This document shows positions 18,430-27,351 of a stretch of 64,000 nucleotides of DNA, in pieces (positions within the stretch are counted from its first letter, which is position 1; every line of letters begins with the position of its first letter). The stretch comes from Pseudogemmobacter humi. Its GTDB lineage: Bacteria > Pseudomonadota > Alphaproteobacteria > Rhodobacterales > Rhodobacteraceae. The stretch is taken from contig NZ_UXAW01000086.1 of NCBI RefSeq assembly GCF_900609055.1, positions 1 through 64,000 on the forward strand, written 5' to 3'. Both the position numbers and the translations under genes were made by a program. Under the pieces are notes generated by a model. That model saw nothing but the letters and a program-made list of their open reading frames with translations, made no database searches and had not been told where the DNA came from.

Positions 18430-18999
18430 ATGTCGACCGACGAATTCATGCTCGACACCGATGATCTGACGCGCCGCATGGAAGGCGCGCTGGCCGCTTT
18501 GCGCACGGAATTCGCCTCGCTGCGGACCGGCCGCGCCTCGGGCTCGATCCTGGAGCCGATCCATGTCGATGCCTATGGCCAGTCCACCCCGATCAACCAG
18601 CTCGGCACCGTCAACGTGCCCGAGCCGCGGATGGTCACGATCAACGTCTGGGACAAGGCCATGGTCGGCAAGGTCGAGAAAGCGATCCGCGAATCCGGCC
18701 TCGGGATCAACCCGCAGCTCAACGGCACCATCATCATGCTGCCGATCCCCGAGCTGAACGAAGAGCGCCGGCGCGAGCTGACCAAGGTGGCCGGCCAGTA
18801 TGCCGAACATGCCCGCGTCGCGATCCGCAACCTGCGCCGCGACGGGATGGACCAGATCAAGAAGGCCAAGGCGAAGAACCTCGTTTCCGAGGACGACCAG
18901 AAGTTCTGGGAGGACGAGGTTCAGAGCATGACCGACAGGCATATCAAACTGATCGACCAGTCGCTTGAGGCCAAACAGGTCGAGATCATGCAGGTCTGA
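18430..18999 (+). CDS. frr: Ribosome recycling factor
   Basis: RRF works with EF-G to split the post-termination ribosome. The 189-residue product is standard: [55 protein letters not shown] and the helical [19 protein letters not shown]. The ATG at 18430 is chosen because it gives the normal length; longer in-frame starts run through a spacer of 132 bases after pyrH. It is followed 19 bases later by uppS. Confidence 0.97.
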   Translation: MSTDEFMLDTDDLTRRMEGALAALRTEFASLRTGRASGSILEPIHVDAYGQSTPINQLGTVNVPEPRMVTINVWDKAMVGKVEKAIRESGLGINPQLNGTIIMLPIPELNEERRRELTKVAGQYAEHARVAIRNLRRDGMDQIKKAKAKNLVSEDDQKFWEDEVQSMTDRHIKLIDQSLEAKQVEIMQV

Positions 19000-19018
19000 G
19001 CCGGGAAGGAGCGGCATC

Positions 19019-19747
19019 ATGGCCGCGGCCAAAGCCACCAGCCCGCGTGAGGCCGGGCATGTCGCCATCATCATGGACGGCAACGGACGCTGGGCCACCG
19101 GCCGCGGCTGGCCGCGCCTCGTCGGCCACAGGAAGGGCGCCGAGCGGGTGAAGGAGATCGTCCGCCTCGCCCCCGACATGGGCATCCGCTGGCTTACGCT
19201 TTATGCCTTCTCGACCGAGAACTGGAAACGCTCGACCGAAGAGGTGCTGGGGCTGATGTCGATCTTCGCGCGCTATATCCAGCGCGAGGCCGACGGGCTG
19301 GCCGCCGAAGGGGTGCGGATGCGCTTCATCGGCGACCGCTCGCGGCTGGCGCCGCGGCTTCAGCGGCTGATGGCGGGGATCGAGGCGCGCACCGCGCATC
19401 TGACCCGGCTGAACCTGACCGTGGCGATCAATTACGGCGGCCGGGATGAGATCATGCGCGCCGCCCGCGCCATCGCCGCCGAAGTCGCCGGGGGCCGGTT
19501 CGATCCCGCCGATCTGACCGAGGCGGCGTTTTCGCGTCGGCTCGACACCTGCGATCTGCCCGACCCGGATCTGGTGATCCGCACCAGCGGAGAGACCCGG
19601 ACCTCGAATTTCCTGCCCTGGCAGGCGGCCTATGCCGAATATGAATTCACCGAGACGCTGTGGCCCGATTTCGGCCCGGCGGAACTGACCGCGATTCTCG
19701 CGCGGTTTTCCAACCGCGAGCGGCGCTTCGGCGGAGGGAAACCGTGA
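19019..19747 (+). CDS. uppS: Undecaprenyl diphosphate synthase
   Basis: UppS extends farnesyl diphosphate with isopentenyl diphosphate to C55 undecaprenyl diphosphate, the lipid carrier for peptidoglycan and O-antigen. The 242-residue cis-prenyltransferase has IIMDGNGRWA with the catalytic Asp, HRKGAERVKEIV, LTLYAFSTENWKRS and the C-terminal RTSGETRTSNFLPWQAAYAE. AAGGAG precedes the ATG at 19019. Its last four bases overlap the cdsA GTG start. Confidence 0.96.
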   Translation: MAAAKATSPREAGHVAIIMDGNGRWATGRGWPRLVGHRKGAERVKEIVRLAPDMGIRWLTLYAFSTENWKRSTEEVLGLMSIFARYIQREADGLAAEGVRMRFIGDRSRLAPRLQRLMAGIEARTAHLTRLNLTVAINYGGRDEIMRAARAIAAEVAGGRFDPADLTEAAFSRRLDTCDLPDPDLVIRTSGETRTSNFLPWQAAYAEYEFTETLWPDFGPAELTAILARFSNRERRFGGGKP

Positions 19748-20526
19748 GCGCGGCGGATCGCTGGGCCGATCTCGCGCCGCGGCTGGTGTCGGCGGTGGCG
19801 ATGCTGGCGGTGGGGGGCTTTGCCATCTGGCAGGGCGGCGTGGTCTTCGCCTGGCTGGCAGTGCTTTGCCAGGGGCTGATGATGTGGGAACTGGCGCGGA
19901 TGACGCGCGGCGAGGGCTATGACGCCTCGGTCCTGCTCGGGCTGCTCTCTGCCGCGGTGCTGGCGCTGAACCTTTTCGTGCCGCAGCCCTGGGTTCTGCC
20001 GCTGATGCTGGTGCCGGTGCTGGTGGGCGCCATGGCGCCGCGCCGCGACACCGCGGTTTTCGCCGGTTATGCGCTGGTGATCCTCGCGACCGGCTGGTCG
20101 CTGGTGGCGTTGCGGGTGACGGCGGGGCTGGTGCCGGTCCTGTGGCTGCTGGCGGTGGTCGTGGTTTCCGACGTGGCCGGCTATTTCGCCGGGCGCATAT
20201 TTGGCGGGCCGAAGTTCTGGCCGAAGGTCAGCCCGAAGAAAACCTGGTCGGGCACGGTGGCCGGCTGGATCGGCGCGGCCCTGGTGGGCGCCGGGTTCTG
20301 GGCCCTGGGGCAGGGGAATGCCGCGCTGATCTGGATCTCGCCGCTGGTGGCCTTTGCCGGGCAGATGGGCGACATCGCGGAATCCGCGATCAAACGGCGG
20401 GCGGGGGTGAAGGATTCCTCGGCGCTGATCCCGGGCCATGGCGGGCTGCTGGACCGTTTCGACGCGCTCGCCTTCGCCGCGATCCTGAGTGCCGTGCTGC
20501 TGCCGTTCCTGCGGCCTTTCCCGTGA
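19744..20526 (+). CDS. cdsA: Phosphatidate cytidylyltransferase
   Basis: CdsA makes CDP-diacylglycerol from phosphatidic acid and CTP in the inner membrane. The 260-residue protein is mostly hydrophobic, with six to eight membrane segments, and has the CDS signature in its C-terminal third: SPKKTWSGTVAGWIG, then GQMGDIAESAIKRRAGVKDS and IPGHGGLLDRFDAL. The GTG at 19744 overlaps the uppS stop (GTGA), so it is chosen over in-frame starts inside uppS; coupling of translation is likely. Confidence 0.95.
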   Translation: MSAADRWADLAPRLVSAVAMLAVGGFAIWQGGVVFAWLAVLCQGLMMWELARMTRGEGYDASVLLGLLSAAVLALNLFVPQPWVLPLMLVPVLVGAMAPRRDTAVFAGYALVILATGWSLVALRVTAGLVPVLWLLAVVVVSDVAGYFAGRIFGGPKFWPKVSPKKTWSGTVAGWIGAALVGAGFWALGQGNAALIWISPLVAFAGQMGDIAESAIKRRAGVKDSSALIPGHGGLLDRFDALAFAAILSAVLLPFLRPFP

Positions 20527-20627
20527 CCGGGCGCTCATCGGTCCCTGCGGTCCCTCTTCGCAGCGCGGACAAGCCGGCGGCGCAGGACAGGCGGGCCCGG
20601 GCTCCGGGCGGGGGAAGGGGCTGAACC

Positions 20628-21827
20628 ATGCGACGGCTTTCGATCTTCGGCTCGACCGGCTCGGTCGGCACCCAGACGGTGGATCTGATCCTGCGCGCGG
20701 GCGGGGCTTCGGCTTACAGGGTCGTGGCGCTGACCGGCGGGCGCAACATCGCGCTGCTGGCGCAGCAGGCGCGGCAGTTGCGCGCGGAGATCGCGGTGAC
20801 CGCCGATCCGGCTTTGCTCGGCCCCTTGCGCGAGGCGCTGGCGGGCAGCGGCGTCGAGGCCGCCGCCGGGCCGGAGGCGCTGAACGAGGCCGCGAGCCGC
20901 CCCGCCGACTGGGTGATGAGCGCCATCGTCGGCGCGGCGGGGCTGCTGCCGGGGCTGCGCGCGGCCCAAAGCGGCGCGGTGCTGGCGTTGGCGAACAAGG
21001 AAAGCCTCGTCGCGGCCGGGAAACTCCTGATGCGCACCGCCAAGGCCAGCGGCTGCCGCATCCTGCCGGTCGACAGCGAACATTCGGCGATCTTCCAGGC
21101 GCTGGCCGGCGAAAGCCTTGAGCGGGTGGACCGCATCATCCTGACCGCCTCGGGCGGCGCTTTGCGCGACTGGCCGCTGGAGCGGCTGGCCGCGGCCCGG
21201 GTCGAGGACGCGCTGGCGCATCCGAACTGGTCGATGGGGCGGCGCATCACCATCGATTCCGCCTCGATGTTCAACAAGGCGCTGGAAGTGATCGAGGCGC
21301 ATGAGTTTTTCGGCCTCGCGCCCGGGCAGATCGAGGTCATCATCCACCGCGAGAGCATCGTGCATTCCATGGTCGGCTTCTGCGACGGCGCGATCATGGC
21401 GCATATGGGCTCGCCCGACATGCGCCATCCGATCGGCTATGCGCTGAACTGGCCCGAGCGGCTGCCGCTGCCGATTGCCCGGCTGGATCTGGCGGCGATG
21501 GGGCGGCTGACGTTTGAGGCGCCGGACGAGACGCGCTTCCCGGCTTTGCGGCTTGCGCGCGAGGTGATGGCGGCGGGGGGCCTTGCCGGGGCGGCGTTCA
21601 ACGCGGCGAAAGAGGTGGCGCTTGACCATTTCCTCGAAGGGCGGATCGGTTTCATGGATATGGCCGCGGTGGTCGAAGACACGCTGGACCGGCTTTCGTC
21701 GGGTTCCGGCCTTCAAATCGACGCGGGCGGGCTTGAGGATGTGCTGGCGATGGACCATCTCGCGAGGGTCCGGGCAGCGGAAGCCGCCCGCGCAAGAGAC
21801 GGAATGACAGGAAGGACAGCGGGCTGA
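20628..21827 (+). CDS. dxr: 1-deoxy-D-xylulose 5-phosphate reductoisomerase
   Basis: Dxr (IspC) converts DXP to MEP with NADPH and a divalent metal, the committed step of the MEP isoprenoid route. The 399-residue product has the NADPH loop IFGSTGSVGTQTVDL, the block LALANKESLVAAG, the metal site PVDSEHSAIFQAL, the flexible-loop region WSMGRRITIDSASMFNKAL and IHRESIVHSMV. It is 101 bases after cdsA, and its stop shares one base with the rseP start. Confidence 0.97.
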   Translation: MRRLSIFGSTGSVGTQTVDLILRAGGASAYRVVALTGGRNIALLAQQARQLRAEIAVTADPALLGPLREALAGSGVEAAAGPEALNEAASRPADWVMSAIVGAAGLLPGLRAAQSGAVLALANKESLVAAGKLLMRTAKASGCRILPVDSEHSAIFQALAGESLERVDRIILTASGGALRDWPLERLAAARVEDALAHPNWSMGRRITIDSASMFNKALEVIEAHEFFGLAPGQIEVIIHRESIVHSMVGFCDGAIMAHMGSPDMRHPIGYALNWPERLPLPIARLDLAAMGRLTFEAPDETRFPALRLAREVMAAGGLAGAAFNAAKEVALDHFLEGRIGFMDMAAVVEDTLDRLSSGSGLQIDAGGLEDVLAMDHLARVRAAEAARARDGMTGRTAG

Positions 21828-23158
21828 TGGATTTTTTCGGGGCTTTGACGGGGACCGCCTGGTCCGCGGTCTTCTTCATCATCGCGCTTTCCGTCATCGT
21901 CGCGATCCATGAATACGGCCATTACATCGTGGGCCGCTGGTCGGGGATCCATGCCGAGGTGTTCTCGGTCGGCTTCGGCCCGGTGCTGTTCTCGCGCCGC
22001 GACAAACGCGGCACCCGCTGGCAGATCGCCGCCATTCCCTTCGGCGGTTACGTAAAATTCCTCGGCGACGCCGATGCGGCCTCGGTGCGCAGCGAAATGC
22101 CCGCGGGACTGTCGGCGGAAGAGCGGCGCCATACCATGGCCGGGGCGCCGCTCTGGGCGCGGGCGGCGACGGTCGCGGCGGGGCCGGTGGCGAATTTCAT
22201 CCTGACCTTCGCCATCCTGCTGGGCGCGCTTTATTACACCGGCATCGCCACCGACCGCCCGACCGTGGCGCGGCTGGCGCCCCTGCCCATCGAACAACCC
22301 CTGCGCGAGGGCGATGTGATCCTCGCCATCGGCGGCACCGAGGTGGCGAAGACCGAGGATCTGGGCGCGGCACTCACCGCGCTGCCGCGAGCCGCCGACG
22401 TCGAATTCCGCGTCGAGCGCGACGGGAAGCAGCTTACCCTGATGGCGCCGCATCCGCAGCCGGCGCTGGTCGCCTCGGTCCAGGTCAAATCCGCCGCCAT
22501 CGACGCCGGGTTGCGTCCGGGCGACGTGATCACCCGGCTCGATGGCCGGGATATCCTGGTGTTCAGCGACCTTCAGGACATCGTGATGGCGTCCGGGGGC
22601 CGCGCGCTGCCGATGACGGTCTGGCGCGATGGCCGCAGCTTCGAGGTGGAGCTGACGCCGCGCAGCCGCGAACTGCCGCGCGCCGCGGAAGAGGGCGGCG
22701 GGTTCGAGAAGCGCTGGATGATCGGTCTCGGCTCGGGGCTGACCTTCGAGCCCGTCACCCGCAGCCCGGGCGTCTTCGAGGCCATCGGCATCGCTGCGGG
22801 CGATATGTGGAGGATGGTGACCACCACCTTCTCGGGGCTCTGGCACATGATCGCGGGGCAGTTGTCGGCCTGCAACATGTCGGGCGTGATCGGCATCGCC
22901 GAGACGATGGGCGATGCGGCGAAGACCGGCACCATGAGCTTCGTGAGCATGCTGGCGGTGCTGTCCCTCGGGGTGGGGATCCTGAACCTTCTGCCGATTC
23001 CGGTGCTGGATGGCGGCCATCTGGTGTTCCACGCCTGGGAGGCGGCGACCGGCAGGCCGCCCTCGGACAATGCGCTGCGGCTGCTGATGACGGTGGGGCT
23101 GACGCTGCTTCTGTCGCTGATGGCCTTCGCCTTGTGGAACGACGTGACCTGTATCTGA
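21827..23158 (+). CDS. rseP: Site-2 protease RseP
   Basis: RseP is an inner-membrane zinc metalloprotease that cuts anti-sigma factors and leftover signal peptides within the membrane. The 443-residue product has the zinc motif HEYGH at residues 28-32 in the first membrane segment, central PDZ sequences (REGDVILAIGGTEVAK; RPGDVITRLDGRDILV) and the C-terminal catalytic NLLPIPVLDGGHLVF. The ATG overlaps the dxr stop by one base (TGATG). Confidence 0.96.
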   Translation: MDFFGALTGTAWSAVFFIIALSVIVAIHEYGHYIVGRWSGIHAEVFSVGFGPVLFSRRDKRGTRWQIAAIPFGGYVKFLGDADAASVRSEMPAGLSAEERRHTMAGAPLWARAATVAAGPVANFILTFAILLGALYYTGIATDRPTVARLAPLPIEQPLREGDVILAIGGTEVAKTEDLGAALTALPRAADVEFRVERDGKQLTLMAPHPQPALVASVQVKSAAIDAGLRPGDVITRLDGRDILVFSDLQDIVMASGGRALPMTVWRDGRSFEVELTPRSRELPRAAEEGGGFEKRWMIGLGSGLTFEPVTRSPGVFEAIGIAAGDMWRMVTTTFSGLWHMIAGQLSACNMSGVIGIAETMGDAAKTGTMSFVSMLAVLSLGVGILNLLPIPVLDGGHLVFHAWEAATGRPPSDNALRLLMTVGLTLLLSLMAFALWNDVTCI

Positions 23159-23249
23159 ACCATCAACACCCGTTTCCGAAATCGCCGGCCAGGCGCCATA
23201 GTCTCGCCCCATTCGTGGCCTATCCCTCGTCTTAACAAGGGGTGAACAG

Positions 23250-23390
23250 ATGCAGATGGTGGAAAGACGTTTTCCGGGCGTGATCCTGCTTGCGAGTGTC
23301 AACGCCGACCGGATCTTTTCGGCGGGAACCGTGGTGCTCGGCCTGCTGGCGGGGGCTTTCCTTGGCACGGCGATCATCGGCGCTTATTAA
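23250..23390 (+). CDS. Putative 46-residue single-span membrane peptide
   Basis: No family is recognised. The ORF begins MQMVERRFPGVILLASVNAD, then has one predicted membrane span of about 20 residues (TVVLGLLAGAFLGTAIIGAY) that runs to the stop. AAGGGG lies 8 bases before the ATG, and a terminator-like hairpin follows 52 bases after the stop, so it forms a self-contained unit. It lies 91 bases after rseP and before bamA. Coding is not proven: the ORF is short, and GC-rich DNA gives chance ORFs. Confidence 0.5.
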   Translation: MQMVERRFPGVILLASVNADRIFSAGTVVLGLLAGAFLGTAIIGAY

Positions 23391-23442
23391 CACGGTGGGG
23401 CGGCCCGGGAGCCCGGGCCTGCCAGAGATGCGACCGCGATGC

Positions 23443-23472
23443 AAAACCCCGGCCCTTCTGGTGCCGGGGTTT
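23443..23472 (+). terminator. Rho-independent terminator between rseP/small ORF and bamA
   Basis: Arms AAACCCCGGC and GCCGGGGTTT pair perfectly (10 bases) around a 9-base loop, followed by TTTCCTCTGT. A separate short GGCCCGGG/CCCGGGCC palindrome lies at 23402-23419. The downstream bamA promoter implies that transcription stops here. Confidence 0.7.
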
Positions 23473-23587
23473 CCTCTGTGTGGCCTCCCGCGCCCGGTTG
23501 CGGCCCCGGCTGCGGCACTTCCGGGGCATGGTGCGCAAGCGCCGGGAAAGACGGTGAAAACCCGGGTTTCTACCATATGTGCCAAAG

Positions 23588-23596
23588 TTATCCACA
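23588..23596 (+). promoter_or_regulatory. DnaA box upstream of bamA
   Basis: TTATCCACA, a perfect consensus DnaA box, lies 15 bases before the -35 of the candidate bamA promoter. The same CAAAGTTATCCACA-like context is seen at 16.4 kb (GAAAGTTATCCACA). Confidence 0.5.
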
Positions 23597-23610
23597 AGAA
23601 CCGCAGCCTT

Positions 23611-23639
23611 TTGACAAGTCGCGCCAATCCCGTTAGTCA
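23611..23639 (+). promoter_or_regulatory. Candidate bamA promoter
   Basis: TTGACA (23611-23616), a perfect -35, is followed after 17 bases by TAGTCA (23634-23639). The start codon of bamA is 42 bases further on. The terminator upstream makes an independent promoter here likely. Confidence 0.55.
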
Positions 23640-23680
23640 GTCGACAGGGAAATAAAGATCGGCGGGGCGCGCGCAGAGCC

Positions 23681-26098
23681 ATGGTGAACAGCTTCAACCA
23701 GAAGAAACGCCGCTTGGCGGGCCGCAACAAGACGGCCGGAAAGATCCTTGCCGCTGCGGTTTTCCTCGGTGCGGCAGGCACATCGCCCCTCTGGCTGGAA
23801 CCGGCCTTCGCCCAGGTCTTCTCTTTCTCGAACGTGCGGGTCGAGGGGAACGAGCGCGTCGACGCCTCTACCATCCTCTCCTATGCGGGAATCGGTCGCG
23901 GCCAGGAGGTCTCGGCCGGGGCGCTGAACGACGCCTATCAGCGCATCAACGGCTCGGGCCTGTTCGAGACGGTCGAGGTCGTGCCCGAGGGCTCGACCCT
24001 GGTGATCCGGGTGCGCGAATATCCGTTCATCAACATCATCAATTTCGAGGGCAACAAGCGGATCAAGGATGAAGACCTCGCCAAGCTGGTGAAGTCGCAG
24101 TCGCGGCATGTCTTCTCGCCCTCGACCGCCGAATCCGATGCCGCCTCGATCGCCGAGATGTATCGCGTCAGGGGCCGCATCGCCGCCACCGTCACCCCCC
24201 GGGTGATCCGGCGCGAAGGCAACCGGGTGGATCTGGTGTTCGAGATCGCCGAGGGCAAGGTGGTCGAGATCGAGCGGCTCTCTTTCGTCGGCAACCGCGC
24301 GTTTTCCGACCGCCGCCTGCGCCAGGTGCTTGAGACCAAACAGGCGGGCTTTTTGCGCCAGCTGATCCAGCGCGACACTTTCGTGGCCGAGCGGATCGAT
24401 GTCGACAAGCAGGTGCTGACCGAATTCTACCGCTCGCGCGGCTATATCGATTTCCAGGTGCTCGATGTCTCGGCCGAGGTCTCGCGCGAGCGTGACGCGA
24501 CCTTCGTCACCTTCACCATCCGCGAGGGCCAGCAATACGATATCGGCCGGATCAGCACCGTCTCGGAAATCGAGGGCGTGAGCGCCGAGGAATTCGCCGC
24601 GGTGCAGAAGATCCGCACCGGCCAGACCTGGAACCCGGCGCTGATCGACAACAACATCGCGCGGATGGAGAATCTCGCCCTCAAGAAGGGGCTGAACTTC
24701 GTCCGGGTCGAGCCGCGCATCACCCGCGACGACCGCAACCAGCGGGTGGACATCACCTTCGCCATCGTGCGCGGCGAGAAGATCTTCGTCGAGCGGATCG
24801 ACATCGAGGGCAACGCCACCACGCTTGACCAGGTGGTGCGCCGCCAGTTCCGTTCGGTCGAGGGCGACCCCTTCAACCCGCGCGAGATCCGGCAGTCGGC
24901 GGAACGGATCCGGGCGCTCGGCTTCTTCTCGGATGCGCGCGTCAATGCCGAGCCGGGCTCGGGCCCCGACCAGGTGGTCGTGAACGTCGATGTGGACGAA
25001 CAGCCGACCGGCTCGCTCGGTTTCGGCCTCAGCTATTCGGTGGCCAGCGGGGCGGGTGTCAGCGTCAATTTCTCGGAAGCGAACTTCCTCGGGCGCGGTC
25101 AGGCTGTCGGCTTCAGCCTGTCGACGACCAAGGACAATCAGAACTCGTCCTTCACCTTCACCGAGCCGGGCCTGTTCGGCCGCGATCTGAGCCTGTCGTT
25201 CGGGGTGTTCTACCGCACCTCGGACTACGACCACGCGCTTTACAACACGCGCTCGGCCGGGATTTCGGTGGCGCTCGGCTTCCCGCTCGGCGAGCAGTCG
25301 CGGCTGAGCGTGCGGTATCGGCTGTCCGAGGACAAGATCTTCGATCTGGACGATGATGTTTTCTACAGCGCCGGTCCGCCGGTGGTGGCGGAGAGCATCC
25401 GCTCGCCCATCCTGCGGGAAGAGGAGAGGCAGGGCGCGCTGGTGTCCTCGTCGCTGGGCTATACCTATGAATACGACAGCCGGATCACCGGCCTCGATCC
25501 GACCGGCGGCTTCCTGTTCCGCTTCGGCCAGGACATCGGCGGGATCGGCGGAGATACCGAATTCCTGACCACCACGCTGTTCGCGATGCGCGAGCAGCGG
25601 GTCTGGAACGAGGAAGTCACCCTGCGGGTGATCCTTGAGGGCGGCCATATCCAGGATCTGGGTGACACCGGCACCAGGGTCACCGACCGTTTCTTCCTGC
25701 GCGGCAAGATGCGCGGGTTCGAGCCGAACGGGATCGGTCCGCGCGACGGCACCGGGCTTGAGGATGCGCTTGGCGGCAATGCCTTTGCCGTGGCGCGGTT
25801 CGAGGCGGAATTCCCGCTCGGCCTGCCCGAGGAATACGGGATCATGGGCGGCGCCTTCATTGACGTGGGTTCGGTCTGGAGCCTGACGAATACCAGCGGC
25901 GGCCAGACGGCCGATCCGCTCGGGAACATCATTCCCTCGCCGGTCGACGACGGTTTCAAGCCGCGCGTCGCGGTCGGCCTGTCGGTGCTGTGGGATACCC
26001 CGATCGGGCCTCTGCGCTTCAACTTCTCGAAGGCGGTCAAGAAGGAAGACTACGACCGCGAGCAGAGCTTCGACCTGACGGTCACGACCCGGTTCTGA
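23681..26098 (+). CDS. bamA: Outer membrane protein assembly factor BamA
   Basis: BamA is the barrel core of the BAM machine that folds outer-membrane proteins. The 805-residue product has a signal sequence (about residues 1-43, ending in PAFAQ), then five POTRA repeats to about residue 430 (for example FSNVRVEGNERVD, INIINFEGNKRIKDE, VVEIERLSFVGNRAFSDRRL and VERIDIEGNATT) and a C-terminal barrel starting near TGSLGFGLSYS. The conserved VRGF-type element is KMRGFEPNGIGPRD and the last residue is Phe, the usual barrel end. A lipoprotein partner, bamE, lies at 6.9 kb. Confidence 0.97.
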   Translation: MVNSFNQKKRRLAGRNKTAGKILAAAVFLGAAGTSPLWLEPAFAQVFSFSNVRVEGNERVDASTILSYAGIGRGQEVSAGALNDAYQRINGSGLFETVEVVPEGSTLVIRVREYPFINIINFEGNKRIKDEDLAKLVKSQSRHVFSPSTAESDAASIAEMYRVRGRIAATVTPRVIRREGNRVDLVFEIAEGKVVEIERLSFVGNRAFSDRRLRQVLETKQAGFLRQLIQRDTFVAERIDVDKQVLTEFYRSRGYIDFQVLDVSAEVSRERDATFVTFTIREGQQYDIGRISTVSEIEGVSAEEFAAVQKIRTGQTWNPALIDNNIARMENLALKKGLNFVRVEPRITRDDRNQRVDITFAIVRGEKIFVERIDIEGNATTLDQVVRRQFRSVEGDPFNPREIRQSAERIRALGFFSDARVNAEPGSGPDQVVVNVDVDEQPTGSLGFGLSYSVASGAGVSVNFSEANFLGRGQAVGFSLSTTKDNQNSSFTFTEPGLFGRDLSLSFGVFYRTSDYDHALYNTRSAGISVALGFPLGEQSRLSVRYRLSEDKIFDLDDDVFYSAGPPVVAESIRSPILREEERQGALVSSSLGYTYEYDSRITGLDPTGGFLFRFGQDIGGIGGDTEFLTTTLFAMREQRVWNEEVTLRVILEGGHIQDLGDTGTRVTDRFFLRGKMRGFEPNGIGPRDGTGLEDALGGNAFAVARFEAEFPLGLPEEYGIMGGAFIDVGSVWSLTNTSGGQTADPLGNIIPSPVDDGFKPRVAVGLSVLWDTPIGPLRFNFSKAVKKEDYDREQSFDLTVTTRF

Positions 26099-26099
26099 C

Positions 26100-26795
26100 A
26101 TGAGGCCCCCCCTGACCGCAGAGCGCGCGCGGGGGTGGATCGGGCCGGTCCCGCTCGTGTGCGCGCTGGCGCTGATTGCGGCGCCGGTTCTGGCGCAGGA
26201 AGAGGGTCCGCCCGCCGCCGCCCCGGCCGAAACGCTGGCGCCGGACCGGCTGGTGCCGGTCCTCACGCTGGACCAGGACCGGATGTTCCGCGAATCCGCC
26301 TGGGGTGCGGATGCCGTGCGCCGCGCCGAGGCCGCCGCCGCCGCATTGAGCGCCGAGAACCGCGGGATCGAGCAGGATCTTGAGCAGGAGGAACGCGCGC
26401 TGACCGAGAAGCGTGCGCAGATGACGCCGCAGGAATTCGCCCCGCTCGCCCGCGCCTTCGACGAGCGGGTCGAGGAATTCCGCCAGTCTCAGGACGCCAA
26501 ATCGCGCGCCATCTCGCGCCGGCTGGACGAGGACCGCCAGCGGTTCCGTGAACTGGCGGTGCCGGTGCTGGTGGAACTGCTGGGGGATCACGGCGCGGTG
26601 GTGATCATCGCCGACGATGCGGTGATCCTGTCGCTGACCTCGGCCGATGTGACCGACGAGGCGGTGGAACTGATGGATCTGCGCCTGCCCGCGCCCGAAC
26701 CGGAGCCCCCTGCGGCAGATCCGGCTGCGGCTCCTGGTCCCGCCCCCGGCGAGGCCGTCGCGGAAGATCCGGCGCCCGGTCAGCCTGCGCCCTGA
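26100..26795 (+). CDS. skp: OmpH/Skp-family periplasmic chaperone
   Basis: Skp-type proteins hold unfolded outer-membrane proteins in the periplasm on the way to BamA. The 231-residue product has a signal peptide (cleavage near VLAQEEG), a family-typical start of the mature domain ([16 protein letters not shown]) and a long coiled-coil rich in Glu/Arg/Ala to about residue 165, ending in [12 protein letters not shown]. An extra Pro/Ala tail of about 35 residues follows, which is unusual against the E. coli protein. The ATG lies one base after the bamA stop. Confidence 0.88.
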   Translation: MRPPLTAERARGWIGPVPLVCALALIAAPVLAQEEGPPAAAPAETLAPDRLVPVLTLDQDRMFRESAWGADAVRRAEAAAAALSAENRGIEQDLEQEERALTEKRAQMTPQEFAPLARAFDERVEEFRQSQDAKSRAISRRLDEDRQRFRELAVPVLVELLGDHGAVVIIADDAVILSLTSADVTDEAVELMDLRLPAPEPEPPAADPAAAPGPAPGEAVAEDPAPGQPAP

Positions 26796-26887
26796 CCGCA
26801 GGCCGCGCCGGAACTTGCCCCGCCGCTTTCAACTTGCTAGCAGAGGAAAACCGCGTCAGCGGACAACGCCCAAGGAGGATGCGCCCC

Positions 26888-27349
26888 GTGGATGGAAGTG
26901 CCGTCACCAGTGCCGATCTGGATCTGATTCAGCGGATCATCCCGCATCGCTATCCGTTCCTGCTGATCGACAAGGTGCGCGATGTGGTGATCAACGAATC
27001 CTGCGTCGGCGTGAAATGCATCACTTACAACGAGCCGCAGTTCACCGGCCATTTCCCCGGCATGCCGATTTTTCCCGGCGTGATGATCATTGAGGCGATG
27101 GCGCAGACTTCGGGCGTGCTGGTCGGCCTGTCGATGGATCTGGTCGACAAAAACGCCAAAGTGTTCTTCATGGGGGTCGACGGGGTGAAATTCCGCCGCA
27201 AGGTGGTGCCGGGCGATGTGCTGGAACTGCATGTGCGCGCGCTCCGGGGCGGCGGCCGGGTCTGGAAATTCGAGGGCCGCGCCATGGTCGATGGCGAACT
27301 GGCCTGCGAGGCCGAATTCACCGCCATGTTCGATCTGCCGAAAGCCTGA
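26888..27349 (+). CDS. fabZ: 3-hydroxyacyl-[ACP] dehydratase FabZ
   Basis: FabZ dehydrates 3-hydroxyacyl-ACP in fatty acid elongation and draws on the same pool as LpxA. The 153-residue hot-dog-fold product has [13 protein letters not shown] and the active-site block [20 protein letters not shown] with His55 and Glu69. The GTG at 26888 is chosen: AAGGAGG lies 9 bases before it, whereas the in-frame ATG at 26879 touches the ribosome site directly with no spacing. It is followed 2 bases later by lpxA. Confidence 0.95.
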   Translation: MDGSAVTSADLDLIQRIIPHRYPFLLIDKVRDVVINESCVGVKCITYNEPQFTGHFPGMPIFPGVMIIEAMAQTSGVLVGLSMDLVDKNAKVFFMGVDGVKFRRKVVPGDVLELHVRALRGGGRVWKFEGRAMVDGELACEAEFTAMFDLPKA

Positions 27350-27351
27350 TC

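Noticed and set aside
23633-26266. 877-codon open frame on the minus strand
   Set aside because: It lies fully opposite bamA, is Arg/His/Pro/Ala-rich with no fold-like pattern, and arises from third-position GC in bamA codons.
26879-26887. ATG at 26879 as the fabZ start
   Set aside because: It touches the AAGGAGG site with no spacing; the GTG at 26888 has a proper 9-base gap.
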